A DNA stretch of 64,000 bases. It comes from Bombilactobacillus bombi. Lineage in GTDB: Bacteria; Bacillota; Bacilli; Lactobacillales; Lactobacillaceae. The translations under genes and the position numbers were made by a program. Positions 44,227 through 52,969 of the stretch are shown piece after piece (the stretch's first letter is position 1; each line of letters begins with the position of its first letter). The stretch lies in NCBI RefSeq assembly GCF_964340835.1, contig NZ_OZ204251.1; one strand, written 5' to 3'. The notes under the pieces are model-generated. The model searched no databases. It was not told the DNA's origin and saw only the letters and a list, made by a program, of their open reading frames with translations.

Positions 44227-44862
44227 ATGCAATTAATTGATTTTATTATGAATGTTGACCACCATTTAGCTGGTTTAGTCAATCAATTTGGCAACTGGTC
44301 CTATATTATTTTATTTTTAATCATTTTTGTCGAAACTGGAGCTGTTATTTTACCTTTTTTGCCAGGTGATTCCCTTTTATTTGCAGCTGCCGCACTAGCC
44401 GCTAACAATGACAGTAAACTAAATTTTTGGATTTTGTTTATTCTTTTCTTAGTAGCTGCTATTGGTGGAGATTCAAGTAACTTTTTTATCAGTAAGTATT
44501 TAAACCAATGGCTCCAAAATAAATCTTGGTTTCACAAATTTGTTAAACCAGAATATTTGCTCCAAGCACAAGAATTTTTTGATAAACATGGTGGTAAGGC
44601 AATTGCTTTGGGCCGTTTTATTCCCATTGTAAGAACTTTTGTCCCCTTTGTCGCCGGTGGCGGTGCGTTATCATATAGAAAATTTCTTCATTACAACCTA
44701 ATTGGTTCTTTTATTTGGGTTAGTTTATGTCTTGTTTGTGGGCATTTATTTGGCAATTTACCTTTTGTTCAAGAACATTTTTCCATGATTGTTTTAGGAA
44801 TTATTTTTATTTCTGTTTTGCCGGCATTGATTGGTTTTATCAAATCCAAAAAAGCTTCTTAG
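44227..44862 (+). CDS. DedA-family membrane protein
   Basis: Membrane protein of 211 aa with about five helices. The DedA/SNARE-associated pattern is present: FVETGAVILPFLPGDSLLFAAAALAA near residue 35, GGDSSNFFISKYL near 85, and GRFIPIVRTFVPFVAGGGALSYRKFLHYNLIG near 130. Members have been linked to flipping of undecaprenyl phosphate and other lipids. The ATG at 44227 follows AAGGAG by five bases. Confidence 0.92.
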   Translation: MQLIDFIMNVDHHLAGLVNQFGNWSYIILFLIIFVETGAVILPFLPGDSLLFAAAALAANNDSKLNFWILFILFLVAAIGGDSSNFFISKYLNQWLQNKSWFHKFVKPEYLLQAQEFFDKHGGKAIALGRFIPIVRTFVPFVAGGGALSYRKFLHYNLIGSFIWVSLCLVCGHLFGNLPFVQEHFSMIVLGIIFISVLPALIGFIKSKKAS

Positions 44863-44868
44863 CAAAAC

Positions 44869-44911
44869 AAAAAAAGCAAACTAGGCCTTAAGTAGCCTGT
44901 TTGCTTTTTTT
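44869..44911. terminator. bidirectional terminator after dedA-like gene
   Basis: The stem AAAAGCAAACTAGGC / GCCTGTTTGCTTTT, flanked by A- and T-runs, lies between convergent genes and overlaps the last codons of the minus-strand gene. Confidence 0.88.
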
Positions 44912-45535
44912 GTGTCCGTAAAGCCAAAAACTAAATACTAATAATTCAAATACTACAAATGCAAATAAAAAACAATGCGCGAAAAATGTATCGGGTAATA
45001 TCTTGATTATGGGATCTGTATTTGGATCAAATAGCCAATCGTTATTTCTAAATAAAAGCCGATGAAAAGCAATAAATATATCATCGAAATCAATGGCAGC
45101 TAGAAAGGCCACAACTACAAATATCAATCCTAAACCCATAATAAATCGATTATTAATGACTGTTAAGGTCTGCAGTTGACTTTTTTTCCACCACCAAGTC
45201 AGTAAAATTAAACATAAAATCCATACCACAAGCGCCAAAATAAATAAAATTTTAACTTCTCGAAAATGTTCCAAACCGGAAGCTGAGGAGTAAAAATTTG
45301 TCATTTTTAGTTTTGAAATCCAAGGACGCGTTAAATAATCCAGCACTTGTTGATAATTATGCCAGATTTGTTTTTGACTAAGATTAACAACTAAATCTAA
45401 TTGCAAATAATGTGCATCCAGCCAAAAAATTAAATTACTAGCTATAATTGTAACCATAACTGCACTGGCTATAGTAAATAAAGCTACAGTAAGATCAAAA
45501 ATAAAATTTAAAAAGAGCATACTTAAACATCCCAT
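44888..45535 (-). CDS. TIGR01906/DUF1461 family integral membrane protein
   Basis: Membrane protein of 215 aa of unknown function. Four helices surround an extracellular loop with the family pattern VLDYLTRPW and SASGLEHFREVKILF; the later part has FHRLLFRNNDWLFDPNTDPIIKILPDTFF. Family members are usually found next to a NagD-type phosphatase, as here, where the start overlaps the phosphatase stop by 13 bp. An internal ATG 15 bases later is an alternative start. Confidence 0.88.
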   Translation of the reverse strand: MGCLSMLFLNFIFDLTVALFTIASAVMVTIIASNLIFWLDAHYLQLDLVVNLSQKQIWHNYQQVLDYLTRPWISKLKMTNFYSSASGLEHFREVKILFILALVVWILCLILLTWWWKKSQLQTLTVINNRFIMGLGLIFVVVAFLAAIDFDDIFIAFHRLLFRNNDWLFDPNTDPIIKILPDTFFAHCFLFAFVVFELLVFSFWLYGHKKSKQAT

Positions 45536-46299
45536 TCATCCAAACTCTGAATTTGATAAGTTGGTTGCTTATTTTGCTGAGCGACTTGTTCAGGTGTGCT
45601 GACTCCAGTATAAACTAAAATAGTATCAATATTGGAATTCAACCCGCACTTAATATCAGTATTGTAATTATCGCCAATAATTGCAACTTTATTTCGTTGC
45701 CAACCTTTGACCTTCAAGGCATAATCAGCAATTGTTCGTTGCGGTTTACCTATATAAATTGCCTTTTGCTGTGTGGCAGTTTCTACTAGTGAAATCAAAG
45801 AACCAGCACCGGGTACTAGTCCACGTTCATTAGGCAAATTAGTATCGGCATTAGTCCCAATAAACTTTGCGCCCCGTTTAATAGCTAAAGTAGCCAATTC
45901 AAATTTATGATAAGTTACATCAAAATCCAAACCGACAATTACATAATCAGGATTATTTTCATCATACTTAATGCCGGTTTCAAAAATAGCAGATTGCAAT
46001 CCCATTTGCCCAATAATATAACATGATTTTTGCTTAATATCATCACTATCTGCAATTAAATAACTTGCTGTGACTAAAGATGGTGTAATGATTTGATTTT
46101 CCAAAACGTTTATTTGATGATTTTGACTTAAATTAGCAACTACTTGTTGCGGTGTTTTTGTCGTATTATTAGTCAAAAAAGCAAACGGCACATTCTTGTC
46201 CTGTAACCGTTTAACAAAACGATGAGCGGCAGCTATTGGCTGCCGCCCACGATAAATTGTTCCATCTAAATCTATTAAATATCCTTGGTATTTTCCCAT
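45523..46299 (-). CDS. HAD-IIA family sugar/aryl phosphatase (NagD/YutF-like)
   Basis: Cytoplasmic HAD hydrolase of 258 aa. Motif I is LIDLDGTIYRG at residue 10, motif II FAFLTNNTTKTP near 45, motif III Lys in GKPQRTIADYAL near 185, and motif IV IGDNYNTDI near 210. The cap insert is of the NagD type. Natural substrate unknown. The ATG at 46299 follows TTGAGG; two residues earlier in the longer frame overlap the preceding gene. It belongs to a four-gene operon with yutD- and yunD-like genes. Confidence 0.9.
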   Translation of the reverse strand: MGKYQGYLIDLDGTIYRGRQPIAAAHRFVKRLQDKNVPFAFLTNNTTKTPQQVVANLSQNHQINVLENQIITPSLVTASYLIADSDDIKQKSCYIIGQMGLQSAIFETGIKYDENNPDYVIVGLDFDVTYHKFELATLAIKRGAKFIGTNADTNLPNERGLVPGAGSLISLVETATQQKAIYIGKPQRTIADYALKVKGWQRNKVAIIGDNYNTDIKCGLNSNIDTILVYTGVSTPEQVAQQNKQPTYQIQSLDEWDV

Positions 46300-46320
46300 A
46301 ATTAATTTCCTCAACATTAG

Positions 46321-46929
46321 TTATTTTAAATTTCGTATTTTAAATGGTGCTTTCTTATGTGTTTTGTTAGCGTTCATTTTAGTTGGCGGCTTACTATTGG
46401 ACAGCGCAGACTTATTGTCATTAACGCGCCGTCTGCGATATTTAGGAGTTTGTTTATGATGATTATTATGTTTAATACTTTTCTTTTGAATAATCGTGCG
46501 CTTAGTTGGTTCTAGGGGTTCTTTTTGTTCTCGCTCCAAAACAAAATAGTCACAACCAAAATTACAATACTCCAACAAATAATCTTGCAACGTTGCTATT
46601 TTTTGATCAATTTTAGCCTGTGGCCGCTCATTGTCATAAAAGCCCCGTAGCCTTAACTGTCCATATCCCCAATCGCCAACAATATAATCGTATTTACGTA
46701 AAACCGCATTATAACGCATCGCTAAACGTCGTGTATCTAAATTATCGCCCTGATTAATAGCAACAGTATATACATCTTGATTTATTTTAACTTTGTTATC
46801 CCGCACTTGAACTACATCCGCAACTACTTCAGCTTCTGTTTCATCGCTTGAAGCTGCAATTGCGTGTGCGATACTTTTACTCAATATGGAATCTTTTTTA
46901 GAATCTTTCACAGAATCATTTGCTGCCAT
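46321..46929 (-). CDS. YutD-family protein (DUF1027)
   Basis: Protein of 202 aa. The conserved DUF1027 core is residues 45-140: YTVAINQGDNLDTRRLAMRYNAVLRKYDYIVGDWGYGQLRLRGFY, then LQDYLLEYCNFGCDYFVLER. The tail of 60 residues is very basic (Lys/Arg/Asn/His), suggesting contact with nucleic acid; the role is not known. The ATG at 46929 overlaps the upstream gene by 14 bp. A GTG nine bases earlier is less likely. Confidence 0.88.
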   Translation of the reverse strand: MAANDSVKDSKKDSILSKSIAHAIAASSDETEAEVVADVVQVRDNKVKINQDVYTVAINQGDNLDTRRLAMRYNAVLRKYDYIVGDWGYGQLRLRGFYDNERPQAKIDQKIATLQDYLLEYCNFGCDYFVLEREQKEPLEPTKRTIIQKKSIKHNNHHKQTPKYRRRRVNDNKSALSNSKPPTKMNANKTHKKAPFKIRNLK

Positions 46930-48316
46930 TTTTCTCACCAGCCTTTAAAGGATATTTTAGTGCTAAATACTTAGCAAAGGTCGTTCTCAAAAAATCAGGA
47001 TAAATAAGTTGATTATCACCAACAATCTGCAATGTTGGAAAAAAGGGAATAAATAAATAATGATCTAATAAAGCAATGCTATATTCTTTATCTGGAATTA
47101 ATTCTTGTCCCTGATAAAAAACTTGGCGGGTTGCTTCATTAACAGCAACTCCATCAAGCACAAGATCGCCAAATATTTTTCCTCGAAAGCCCATCCCCTT
47201 CTGTGGAAAATTACGCAAAAAATTACGATTTTTGGTAACTTCCATCATCAATCGCCAGAATTCCCGCCCTGAAAGAGTGGTTTTCATCAAATGAATAGCA
47301 TGTGGTAATTGTTGATGCAAATCGTTCTCAGTAATTACTCCTGCTGTCAAATCTGTCAAAAACAATCCAGTACTTAGCATTGCTGCCGGTGTGTTAGTTG
47401 CCCACTCAATCGCTTTTAAAGCAGTATTTATAGCTGGATGAGCTCCAGTTGAACTAGCATCTAATTGATAAGGTAAATGTGCCACTAATCGTGATTTTAG
47501 CAAGTTTTCACCCTGATTTTGATAGTTGGCAATAATTTGCTTATCTTTGACCTGTTCTGGTATTGTTGTTGTTTCGATGGTATGAGCCGTTGTTGACTGA
47601 ACTTGATGATTGTTGACTGTCAAATAAATATTACCAATATAATGGCCATACTTTTGCGCAGCAGTCACTAAGGTTGTTGCATGCAGCTCTCCTTTTGGTA
47701 ATAAGTGGTGACTGTGTCCTCCAATAATCAAATCTAATTGGGGATATTTTTGGCAAAGATAGCGATCGGTATTAATACCTAAATGTGACAACAAAATCAA
47801 AATATCTACTTGGGGTCGAAGTTTCTTAATTAAAGCCGGTAGTACATCTTGAACTAATTTAATGTTCCAATCTAAAAGCGGATAAGTCAACATATAAGGT
47901 GCTGTTAAACCTAAAAGGCCGATTTTAGTACCTACTTTAGTAGTAAAAATTTTTGATTGTTGTACAAATGCTGGTAGGTTACCATTTTTCTCATACAAAT
48001 TGTCCAAAATTATCGGAAAATTAGCGTGATCATACATATGCTCTAGGATTGAATGATTATAATATAACCCTTCACTATTACCAATAGTTGCTGCATCATA
48101 ATGCTGTTGATTCATCCATTCAATATTAGCTTGAGCCATTGTAGCCTCGGTCAAAGGATGCACTCGATCAGAAGCATCCCCAATATCAAATAAAAAAGTT
48201 TGCCGCTGCTGTTGTTGATCTAACAAACGCTGCTGCTTAATATAACGAGCAATTCGGGGAAAATTTTCAAAATGAGAATGCAAGTCATTAGTATGAATAA
48301 TATGCAATTGTTCCAC
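46916..48316 (-). CDS. metallophosphatase / 5'-nucleotidase family protein (YunD-like)
   Basis: Calcineurin-like phosphoesterase of 466 aa. Metal motifs are IHTNDLHSHFENF at the start, LFDIGDASDR near residue 45, TIGNSEGLYYNH near 80 (the usual GNHE is GNSE here, as in YunD relatives), LLSHLGINTDR near 180 and IIGGHSHH near 198. A 5'-nucleotidase C-terminal domain follows. No signal peptide or anchor is seen, so it is cytoplasmic, unlike UshA. It heads the yunD-yutD-nagD-TIGR01906 operon. Confidence 0.9.
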   Translation of the reverse strand: MEQLHIIHTNDLHSHFENFPRIARYIKQQRLLDQQQQRQTFLFDIGDASDRVHPLTEATMAQANIEWMNQQHYDAATIGNSEGLYYNHSILEHMYDHANFPIILDNLYEKNGNLPAFVQQSKIFTTKVGTKIGLLGLTAPYMLTYPLLDWNIKLVQDVLPALIKKLRPQVDILILLSHLGINTDRYLCQKYPQLDLIIGGHSHHLLPKGELHATTLVTAAQKYGHYIGNIYLTVNNHQVQSTTAHTIETTTIPEQVKDKQIIANYQNQGENLLKSRLVAHLPYQLDASSTGAHPAINTALKAIEWATNTPAAMLSTGLFLTDLTAGVITENDLHQQLPHAIHLMKTTLSGREFWRLMMEVTKNRNFLRNFPQKGMGFRGKIFGDLVLDGVAVNEATRQVFYQGQELIPDKEYSIALLDHYLFIPFFPTLQIVGDNQLIYPDFLRTTFAKYLALKYPLKAGEKNGSK

Positions 48317-48411
48317 AGCAGATCCTCCTTCATAATACTTTTTTCAAATTCTCGCTCTCATTTCATGATAAAATTGACGGCAGAGAATAACTGCTTTATC
48401 TTCAAATAGAT

Positions 48412-48723
48412 TTAATTAATGTGATTTGCCCGTAAGATTTCGTTAAAGGCGTCTTGAATTTTGCCAGCAGGTTTGTCCCATTCTTCCCAATGGTCAAAAT
48501 CAACATCTGGAAATGTATAATGATCATTGATATATTTTTCATAAGTTTTAACAGCTGTCGAAGGAGGGATGTTAAGCTCTAAAATTCGAACTTCTTTAAT
48601 AAATCCTCGCTCAGCTGCCAATTCCGCTCGACCATTCAGAAAAATATTTCCTAATTCAAAATATTTACTATCATTATTACGAGTAATTTGCTCGATTAAA
48701 TCTAAAGTTTGATATTCTTGCAT
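48412..48723 (-). CDS. conserved small protein of unknown function
   Basis: Acidic protein of 103 aa that I do not recognise. It has no membrane segment. Notable parts are SKYFELGNIFLNGRAELAAERGF and NDHYTFPDVDFDHWEEWDKPAGKIQDAFNEILRA. The start at 48723 is supported by TAGGAG seven bases before; the gene is divergent from the GDPD gene with only 26 bp between start codons. The composition and ribosome site point to a real gene. Confidence 0.75.
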   Translation of the reverse strand: MQEYQTLDLIEQITRNNDSKYFELGNIFLNGRAELAAERGFIKEVRILELNIPPSTAVKTYEKYINDHYTFPDVDFDHWEEWDKPAGKIQDAFNEILRANHIN

Positions 48724-48749
48724 ACTATAGCTCCTAGGTGAGGTCAATT

Positions 48750-50168
48750 ATGTTTAAAAAGTTTTCAATTACTATTTTACTATTAATTTTATTTATTTCT
48801 AATACTGGGTTTGTCGTTGTTGGCCACCGAGGTGATCCAATTAAAGCGCCTGAAGAAAGTTTTCAAAGTATCGACACTGCTATTGGTGAGGGTGCTCAGT
48901 GGGTGGAGTTAGATGTTCATGAATCTAATGATAATCAGTTAGTTATTTCTCATGATCGCAACCTTTTTCGCGTAACTGGACAAAATGTTATTGTTTCAGA
49001 ACATTCTGCTAGTCAACTAACGCAATTAAAGCAAAGTAACGGTCAAAGTATTTACACCTTAGATGAGTTATTTGCTCATTATCAAAAAGAACCCAATGTT
49101 AAATTTTTAATTGAAACTAAAAAAACCAAACACGGTAATCCGCAAAATATGGAATTACTCTTAGTTAATGCAATCAAAAAGTACCAAATGCAAAATCGGG
49201 TTATGGTTCATTCCTTTTCCTTGGCAAGTTTAAAGAATCTACAAGAATTAATGCCCGAAATTCCTCGGATATTTATTGCCGGCAGTCTAGGACGATTAGA
49301 CTTTGAAGTTTTTCAATATTCTAATGCAGTAAATGTTTCATCTTCCTTATTAAATCCACAACTAATTAACCAACTCCATGCTATTGGTCAACAAGTCTAT
49401 GTTTGGGACGAAATGAATGAAAATCCCAAGCAATGGAATTGGCTTGTAAACTTACCTATTGACGGCGTCGTGACGAATTTTCCTGCAACTGCTGCTTATT
49501 ATCAAAGACTGACTCAACATTCGCAACAAGATGATGCTAATTTTGATGCAGTTTATTATAATGAACAAGCAGCACCGCTTTGGGAAAACCCTTATCCTCA
49601 AGCACCACAAAAAGGGATGTTGTCGCCATTAACCACAGTTCATGTGCAAAAAATTGTTAATGTGCAAAATCAGGTCTTCTTTCAAATTGATGCAAATCGC
49701 TTTATTAATATGTCCGGATTGGTGCAAACCGATTTAATTCATAACTTAGCACCCTTTTGGCAACAAAAAGCGGTCTTGAAAAATACCTTAGTAAATCGGG
49801 CACTGTGGGACAATCCTTCTGCTAATCACAACAAGATTGGTACCTTGCTATTTAATCAAGTTTATCATATAACAGCTTTGCAAAATGTGAATGGTCAGAG
49901 CTATGCTCAATTAAATAATTTTGGCTGGACCAACTTAAATAATCTCTTAATTAATGCGTGTCCAGAACCACAACAATTAGCACCACAAATAGAAAAAAAA
50001 CGCGCCCCGGCTCAAAATAACATTTCATTACAGTTAAATTTACGGGCTTGGCTGCCACAACCCAAAACCAAAGCCAATCCTATTTCGCTATTGCCGGCTG
50101 TAACTTATCCCCAACAGATTCTCCCAAACCTAGATGATATCGATCATTATTTTCCCCTTCAGCATTAA
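48750..50168 (+). CDS. secreted glycerophosphodiester phosphodiesterase with C-terminal repeat tail
   Basis: Protein of 472 aa. The N-terminal hydrophobic segment (ITILLLILFISNTGFVVV) runs into the GDPD domain almost at once: VGHRGDPIKAPEESFQSI, then WVELDVHES and LVISHDRNLFRV hold the usual His, Glu, Asp and His. The domain ends near residue 250 (DGVVTNFPATAAYY). The last 220 residues contain two similar modules (PLWENPYPQAP..., ALWDNPSANHN...) with aromatic pairs, like SH3/SLAP-type wall-binding repeats. It should cut glycerophosphodiesters at the cell surface. The ATG at 48750 follows TGAGG. Probably cotranscribed with the next gene, 14 bp away. Confidence 0.85.
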   Translation: MFKKFSITILLLILFISNTGFVVVGHRGDPIKAPEESFQSIDTAIGEGAQWVELDVHESNDNQLVISHDRNLFRVTGQNVIVSEHSASQLTQLKQSNGQSIYTLDELFAHYQKEPNVKFLIETKKTKHGNPQNMELLLVNAIKKYQMQNRVMVHSFSLASLKNLQELMPEIPRIFIAGSLGRLDFEVFQYSNAVNVSSSLLNPQLINQLHAIGQQVYVWDEMNENPKQWNWLVNLPIDGVVTNFPATAAYYQRLTQHSQQDDANFDAVYYNEQAAPLWENPYPQAPQKGMLSPLTTVHVQKIVNVQNQVFFQIDANRFINMSGLVQTDLIHNLAPFWQQKAVLKNTLVNRALWDNPSANHNKIGTLLFNQVYHITALQNVNGQSYAQLNNFGWTNLNNLLINACPEPQQLAPQIEKKRAPAQNNISLQLNLRAWLPQPKTKANPISLLPAVTYPQQILPNLDDIDHYFPLQH

Positions 50169-50182
50169 AAGAAAGGATTCTT

Positions 50183-51328
50183 ATGAACTGGCAAAAACTG
50201 GCTATTAACGCAGAAAGCAATCTTACACAAAATCTAGAACAATTAAAACATCTTTCTTATCCGCAACAAATTATTACCCAAACTTTAAAGTGGGGGCAAA
50301 ATGATTTTTTTAAAACCAAAGTGATTACGCCAAATATAGGACAAATTGAATATGGTCACGGTGAATATATTTTTGCTATTTTAGTTAATGATATTCAAAA
50401 TCGCCCTGAACAAGTTGTGGCTGCTTATCAAGCTTTTAAACTTTTAAAAAACAGTAATTGCTCAATTCATCAGAGATTACGTTTAATTATTTCTACTGAT
50501 AAGGACGACGAAAACCACGCTTTAAATGATTATTTAGCTCGTGAAGCAGCCCCTGGTGCAAGTATCGTGACCGCCAACAATTCACCTTACGACAATACTA
50601 CTATTTTTTATTTTCAATTTTTGCCGATTACAACTCCGGTTAGCTCTTGTCTAGAGCAAGTAAACTTTAATCTCAGTCACAAGGTACAAGCTCAACTATT
50701 AACAGTTAATTGGCGTGATATCCATCAAAAGTGGTTTAACTTTATTAATTACCACCAGATTCAGGGACATTTAGATATTGCTGAACGTCAAGTGACAGTC
50801 ACAATTAACAATATTCCCCAGGACTCGCTCAAATCACAGCAGCTACTATGTTCTTTTTTGCTCCAACTTAATCTTGACGAAAATAGTCAAAATTTTTTAC
50901 AAGTCTTAAATTATTTGCTGCATCATCTTACTAATCCCCAAACTATGAAAATAATTTATCATCGTACCAGTGGCGGTACTATTCAGGTTAACTTAAAGGA
51001 ACTATCACCAGAACAAAAAAAATCTTTTTATCAAAGATGTCAATCGCTCAGTTTTAAATATCATGTGACTTTTACTACTAATTATCAAGATGGTAATCTA
51101 AAAATTAATTCTAATCCGTTAATTAAAAAAGTTTTACAAGCCTATCAAACCCAAACAGGCATCGCAGCAGACAGCCTAAGCTTGCGCCCTAGTGTTTATA
51201 GTGCGCTTTTAAAGAATAGTTTTTCTTTTGGTAATTTATTACCTAACATCTCCCAGAACCAGTCTTCTTTAATAACATTAACTGCAATTGATGCGGAAAT
51301 TTTAAGTAATATTGCTAGTTCCAAATAA
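50183..51328 (+). CDS. PepV-like M20 family protein lacking the metal-binding residues
   Basis: Protein of 381 aa that reads as a shortened PepV dipeptidase. Family landmarks are recognisable: GQIEYGHGEYIFAILV for PepV GYIEYGEGD..., VVAAYQAFKLLKN for the helix after the metal loop, RLRLIISTDKDDE for the GTDEE strand, and SVYSALLKNSFSFGNLLPN near the end for the GGGTYAR...FG.FPG strand. Missing are the HLDVVP segment, the DDKGP segment and the final metal His. I infer loss of peptidase activity. It starts at an ATG after AAAGGA and follows the GDPD gene. The frame is intact, so it appears to be maintained. Confidence 0.78.
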   Translation: MNWQKLAINAESNLTQNLEQLKHLSYPQQIITQTLKWGQNDFFKTKVITPNIGQIEYGHGEYIFAILVNDIQNRPEQVVAAYQAFKLLKNSNCSIHQRLRLIISTDKDDENHALNDYLAREAAPGASIVTANNSPYDNTTIFYFQFLPITTPVSSCLEQVNFNLSHKVQAQLLTVNWRDIHQKWFNFINYHQIQGHLDIAERQVTVTINNIPQDSLKSQQLLCSFLLQLNLDENSQNFLQVLNYLLHHLTNPQTMKIIYHRTSGGTIQVNLKELSPEQKKSFYQRCQSLSFKYHVTFTTNYQDGNLKINSNPLIKKVLQAYQTQTGIAADSLSLRPSVYSALLKNSFSFGNLLPNISQNQSSLITLTAIDAEILSNIASSK

Positions 51329-51348
51329 ATTCACTGAACTCAAATAAG

Positions 51349-51382
51349 AGGGCTGAGATAAATTTTATCTCAGCTCTCTTTC
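51349..51382. terminator. bidirectional terminator after PepV-like and MFS genes
   Basis: GAGGGCTGAGATAAA / TTTATCTCAGCTCTC forms a stem of about 14 pairs with a T-rich tail, between convergent genes. Confidence 0.85.
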
Positions 51383-51400
51383 ATATTAAAAAATGGTTAA

Positions 51401-52561
51401 TTATTTTACTTGAGAACGAGCAAACTTCTGTACTATCAATGTAATAACAAATGAAATAAATAGAATAATTGCTACCACTACATAAGGAATGTGCGGATTA
51501 AGATCCATTAAAACCCCAGACATAATGGGACCTACAACATTACCAACACTGGTCAAAGACATATTTAAACCGTTAATTAATCCTTGATTGGCTTGACTAG
51601 TTTTCGTTAAAAGTGTTGTAATCGCTGGGCGCAAAACATCAAAAGCAGTGAAAACAATTAAGGTAGCTACAATGACTTCTAAGTGACTATGAGCTTGTGT
51701 AATCCAAACTGTACACACTCCACCTAACAAAAAACAAATCCCAATTAAACGTAATTCACCCAATTTCTGTGTTAACCAATCAAACATTACAATTTGAAAG
51801 AATAATGAAGAAATTCCGTTTAAGGTAAGCACCAAAGCAATTGTCGCCATACTAAATTTAAAAACTTGATTAACATAAATACTATAAATACTTTCAAAAC
51901 CTTGTAAACCAAATGACGAAATAAAAATCATTGCAAACAAAATAATCATCATCGGTGTTAAGAATTTACGCCAATTAACCTTTTGAGTAGTTGGGATTTT
52001 TGCAACTGGCTCATCCACCAAAAATATCAGCGTAAAAATCATACTTAATAAACCTAAAACTGCTGCAGCCCAAAACGGAGTTTTAATTGAGAAATTAGCT
52101 AACATACCCCCAATACCAGGGCCTAAGATTAAGCCTCCACTAAAAGCAGCAGAAATCCAGCCAATGACCTTGGCCCGATTCTTTTTATCAGTTAAGTCGG
52201 CAGCCATCGCCATCGAAGTGGGCATAAACATGGCTGCAGAAAGCCCCCCAATAATTCGGGAAATATCAAAAAGCCAGAGACTATTAGACAAAGCAAAAAT
52301 GGCCTCGGAAATCATATAAAGTGATAAACCGCAAACAATAACAGACTTGCGCCCAATACGATCAGAAGCACGCCCTATAATTGGCGAGGCAATAAACTGC
52401 GCAAAAGCATACAAAGAGGTCATGATACCAATATCCGTTGTTGAATAGCCGTACATTTTTTTGATAAATGGTTCGACAGGAATTACCAGACTAATTCCTA
52501 AACAAATCAAAAAATTACCAAAAATCAAAATATAAATTGCACGCTTTGTTTCTTTATTCAT
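51401..52561 (-). CDS. MFS drug efflux transporter (12-TM, TetA/Bmr-like)
   Basis: Membrane antiporter of 386 aa with 12 helices. Motif A is SPIIGRASDRIGRKSVIV near residue 60. Motif C-like GLILGPGIGGML lies near 145, as in DHA1 drug pumps. The ATG at 52561 has AAGGTG upstream. The leader carries a hairpin with a U-run 30 bp before the start, suggesting attenuation. Substrate unknown. Confidence 0.87.
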   Translation of the reverse strand: MNKETKRAIYILIFGNFLICLGISLVIPVEPFIKKMYGYSTTDIGIMTSLYAFAQFIASPIIGRASDRIGRKSVIVCGLSLYMISEAIFALSNSLWLFDISRIIGGLSAAMFMPTSMAMAADLTDKKNRAKVIGWISAAFSGGLILGPGIGGMLANFSIKTPFWAAAVLGLLSMIFTLIFLVDEPVAKIPTTQKVNWRKFLTPMMIILFAMIFISSFGLQGFESIYSIYVNQVFKFSMATIALVLTLNGISSLFFQIVMFDWLTQKLGELRLIGICFLLGGVCTVWITQAHSHLEVIVATLIVFTAFDVLRPAITTLLTKTSQANQGLINGLNMSLTSVGNVVGPIMSGVLMDLNPHIPYVVVAIILFISFVITLIVQKFARSQVK

Positions 52562-52582
52562 CAGCAGCACCTTACCTTAGAT

Positions 52583-52614
52583 AAAATAAAACGCCTAGTA
52601 AAAAACACCAAGCG
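52583..52614 (-). promoter_or_regulatory. leader hairpin before the MFS pump (possible attenuator)
   Basis: On the minus strand CGCTTGGT-(GTTTTTT)-ACTAGGCG is followed by TTTTATTTT, in the short leader between a TATAAT-type -10 (52647-52652) and the pump's ribosome site. A terminator here would stop transcription before the gene unless relieved. Confidence 0.5.
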
Positions 52615-52969
52615 CTCCCGTAAAAGCATTAGTACTATGCTAACATATTATAAAACCAAATACACAGCTTGTTGCTTAAACAGTGAAATTATGTACAATA
52701 TTTTTTTGCAAGCAGCTATTTAGTCATTCATGACATCCACGATTGCAAATTTTTTCGATAGACCGCTAGGTTTGGGCTCAACTAATAATGAAATTATTAG
52801 TTTAAAAGACCTTTCATTTATTGGTTGCCTTCCTCTTAAGCTTATGTAATGATAAAGGACAATAATAACTATTAAACTTAAGAAAAATAGAAAATTTTCT
52901 CGTAAGGCATACAGAAAAATTATCTTGTTATATAATATTAAAGACAAATATAAAAGGTAGGTTTTATTC
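52615..52969. other. intergenic region between MFS pump and class A PBP genes
   Basis: It holds the pump's promoter side (TATAAT, minus strand, 52647-52652) and a TATAAT at 52931-52936 on the plus strand that may serve the PBP gene. A minus-strand frame from 52720 could encode a hydrophobic segment and the tail PKPSGLSKKFAIVDVMND, but no start with a ribosome site was found. Confidence 0.4.
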
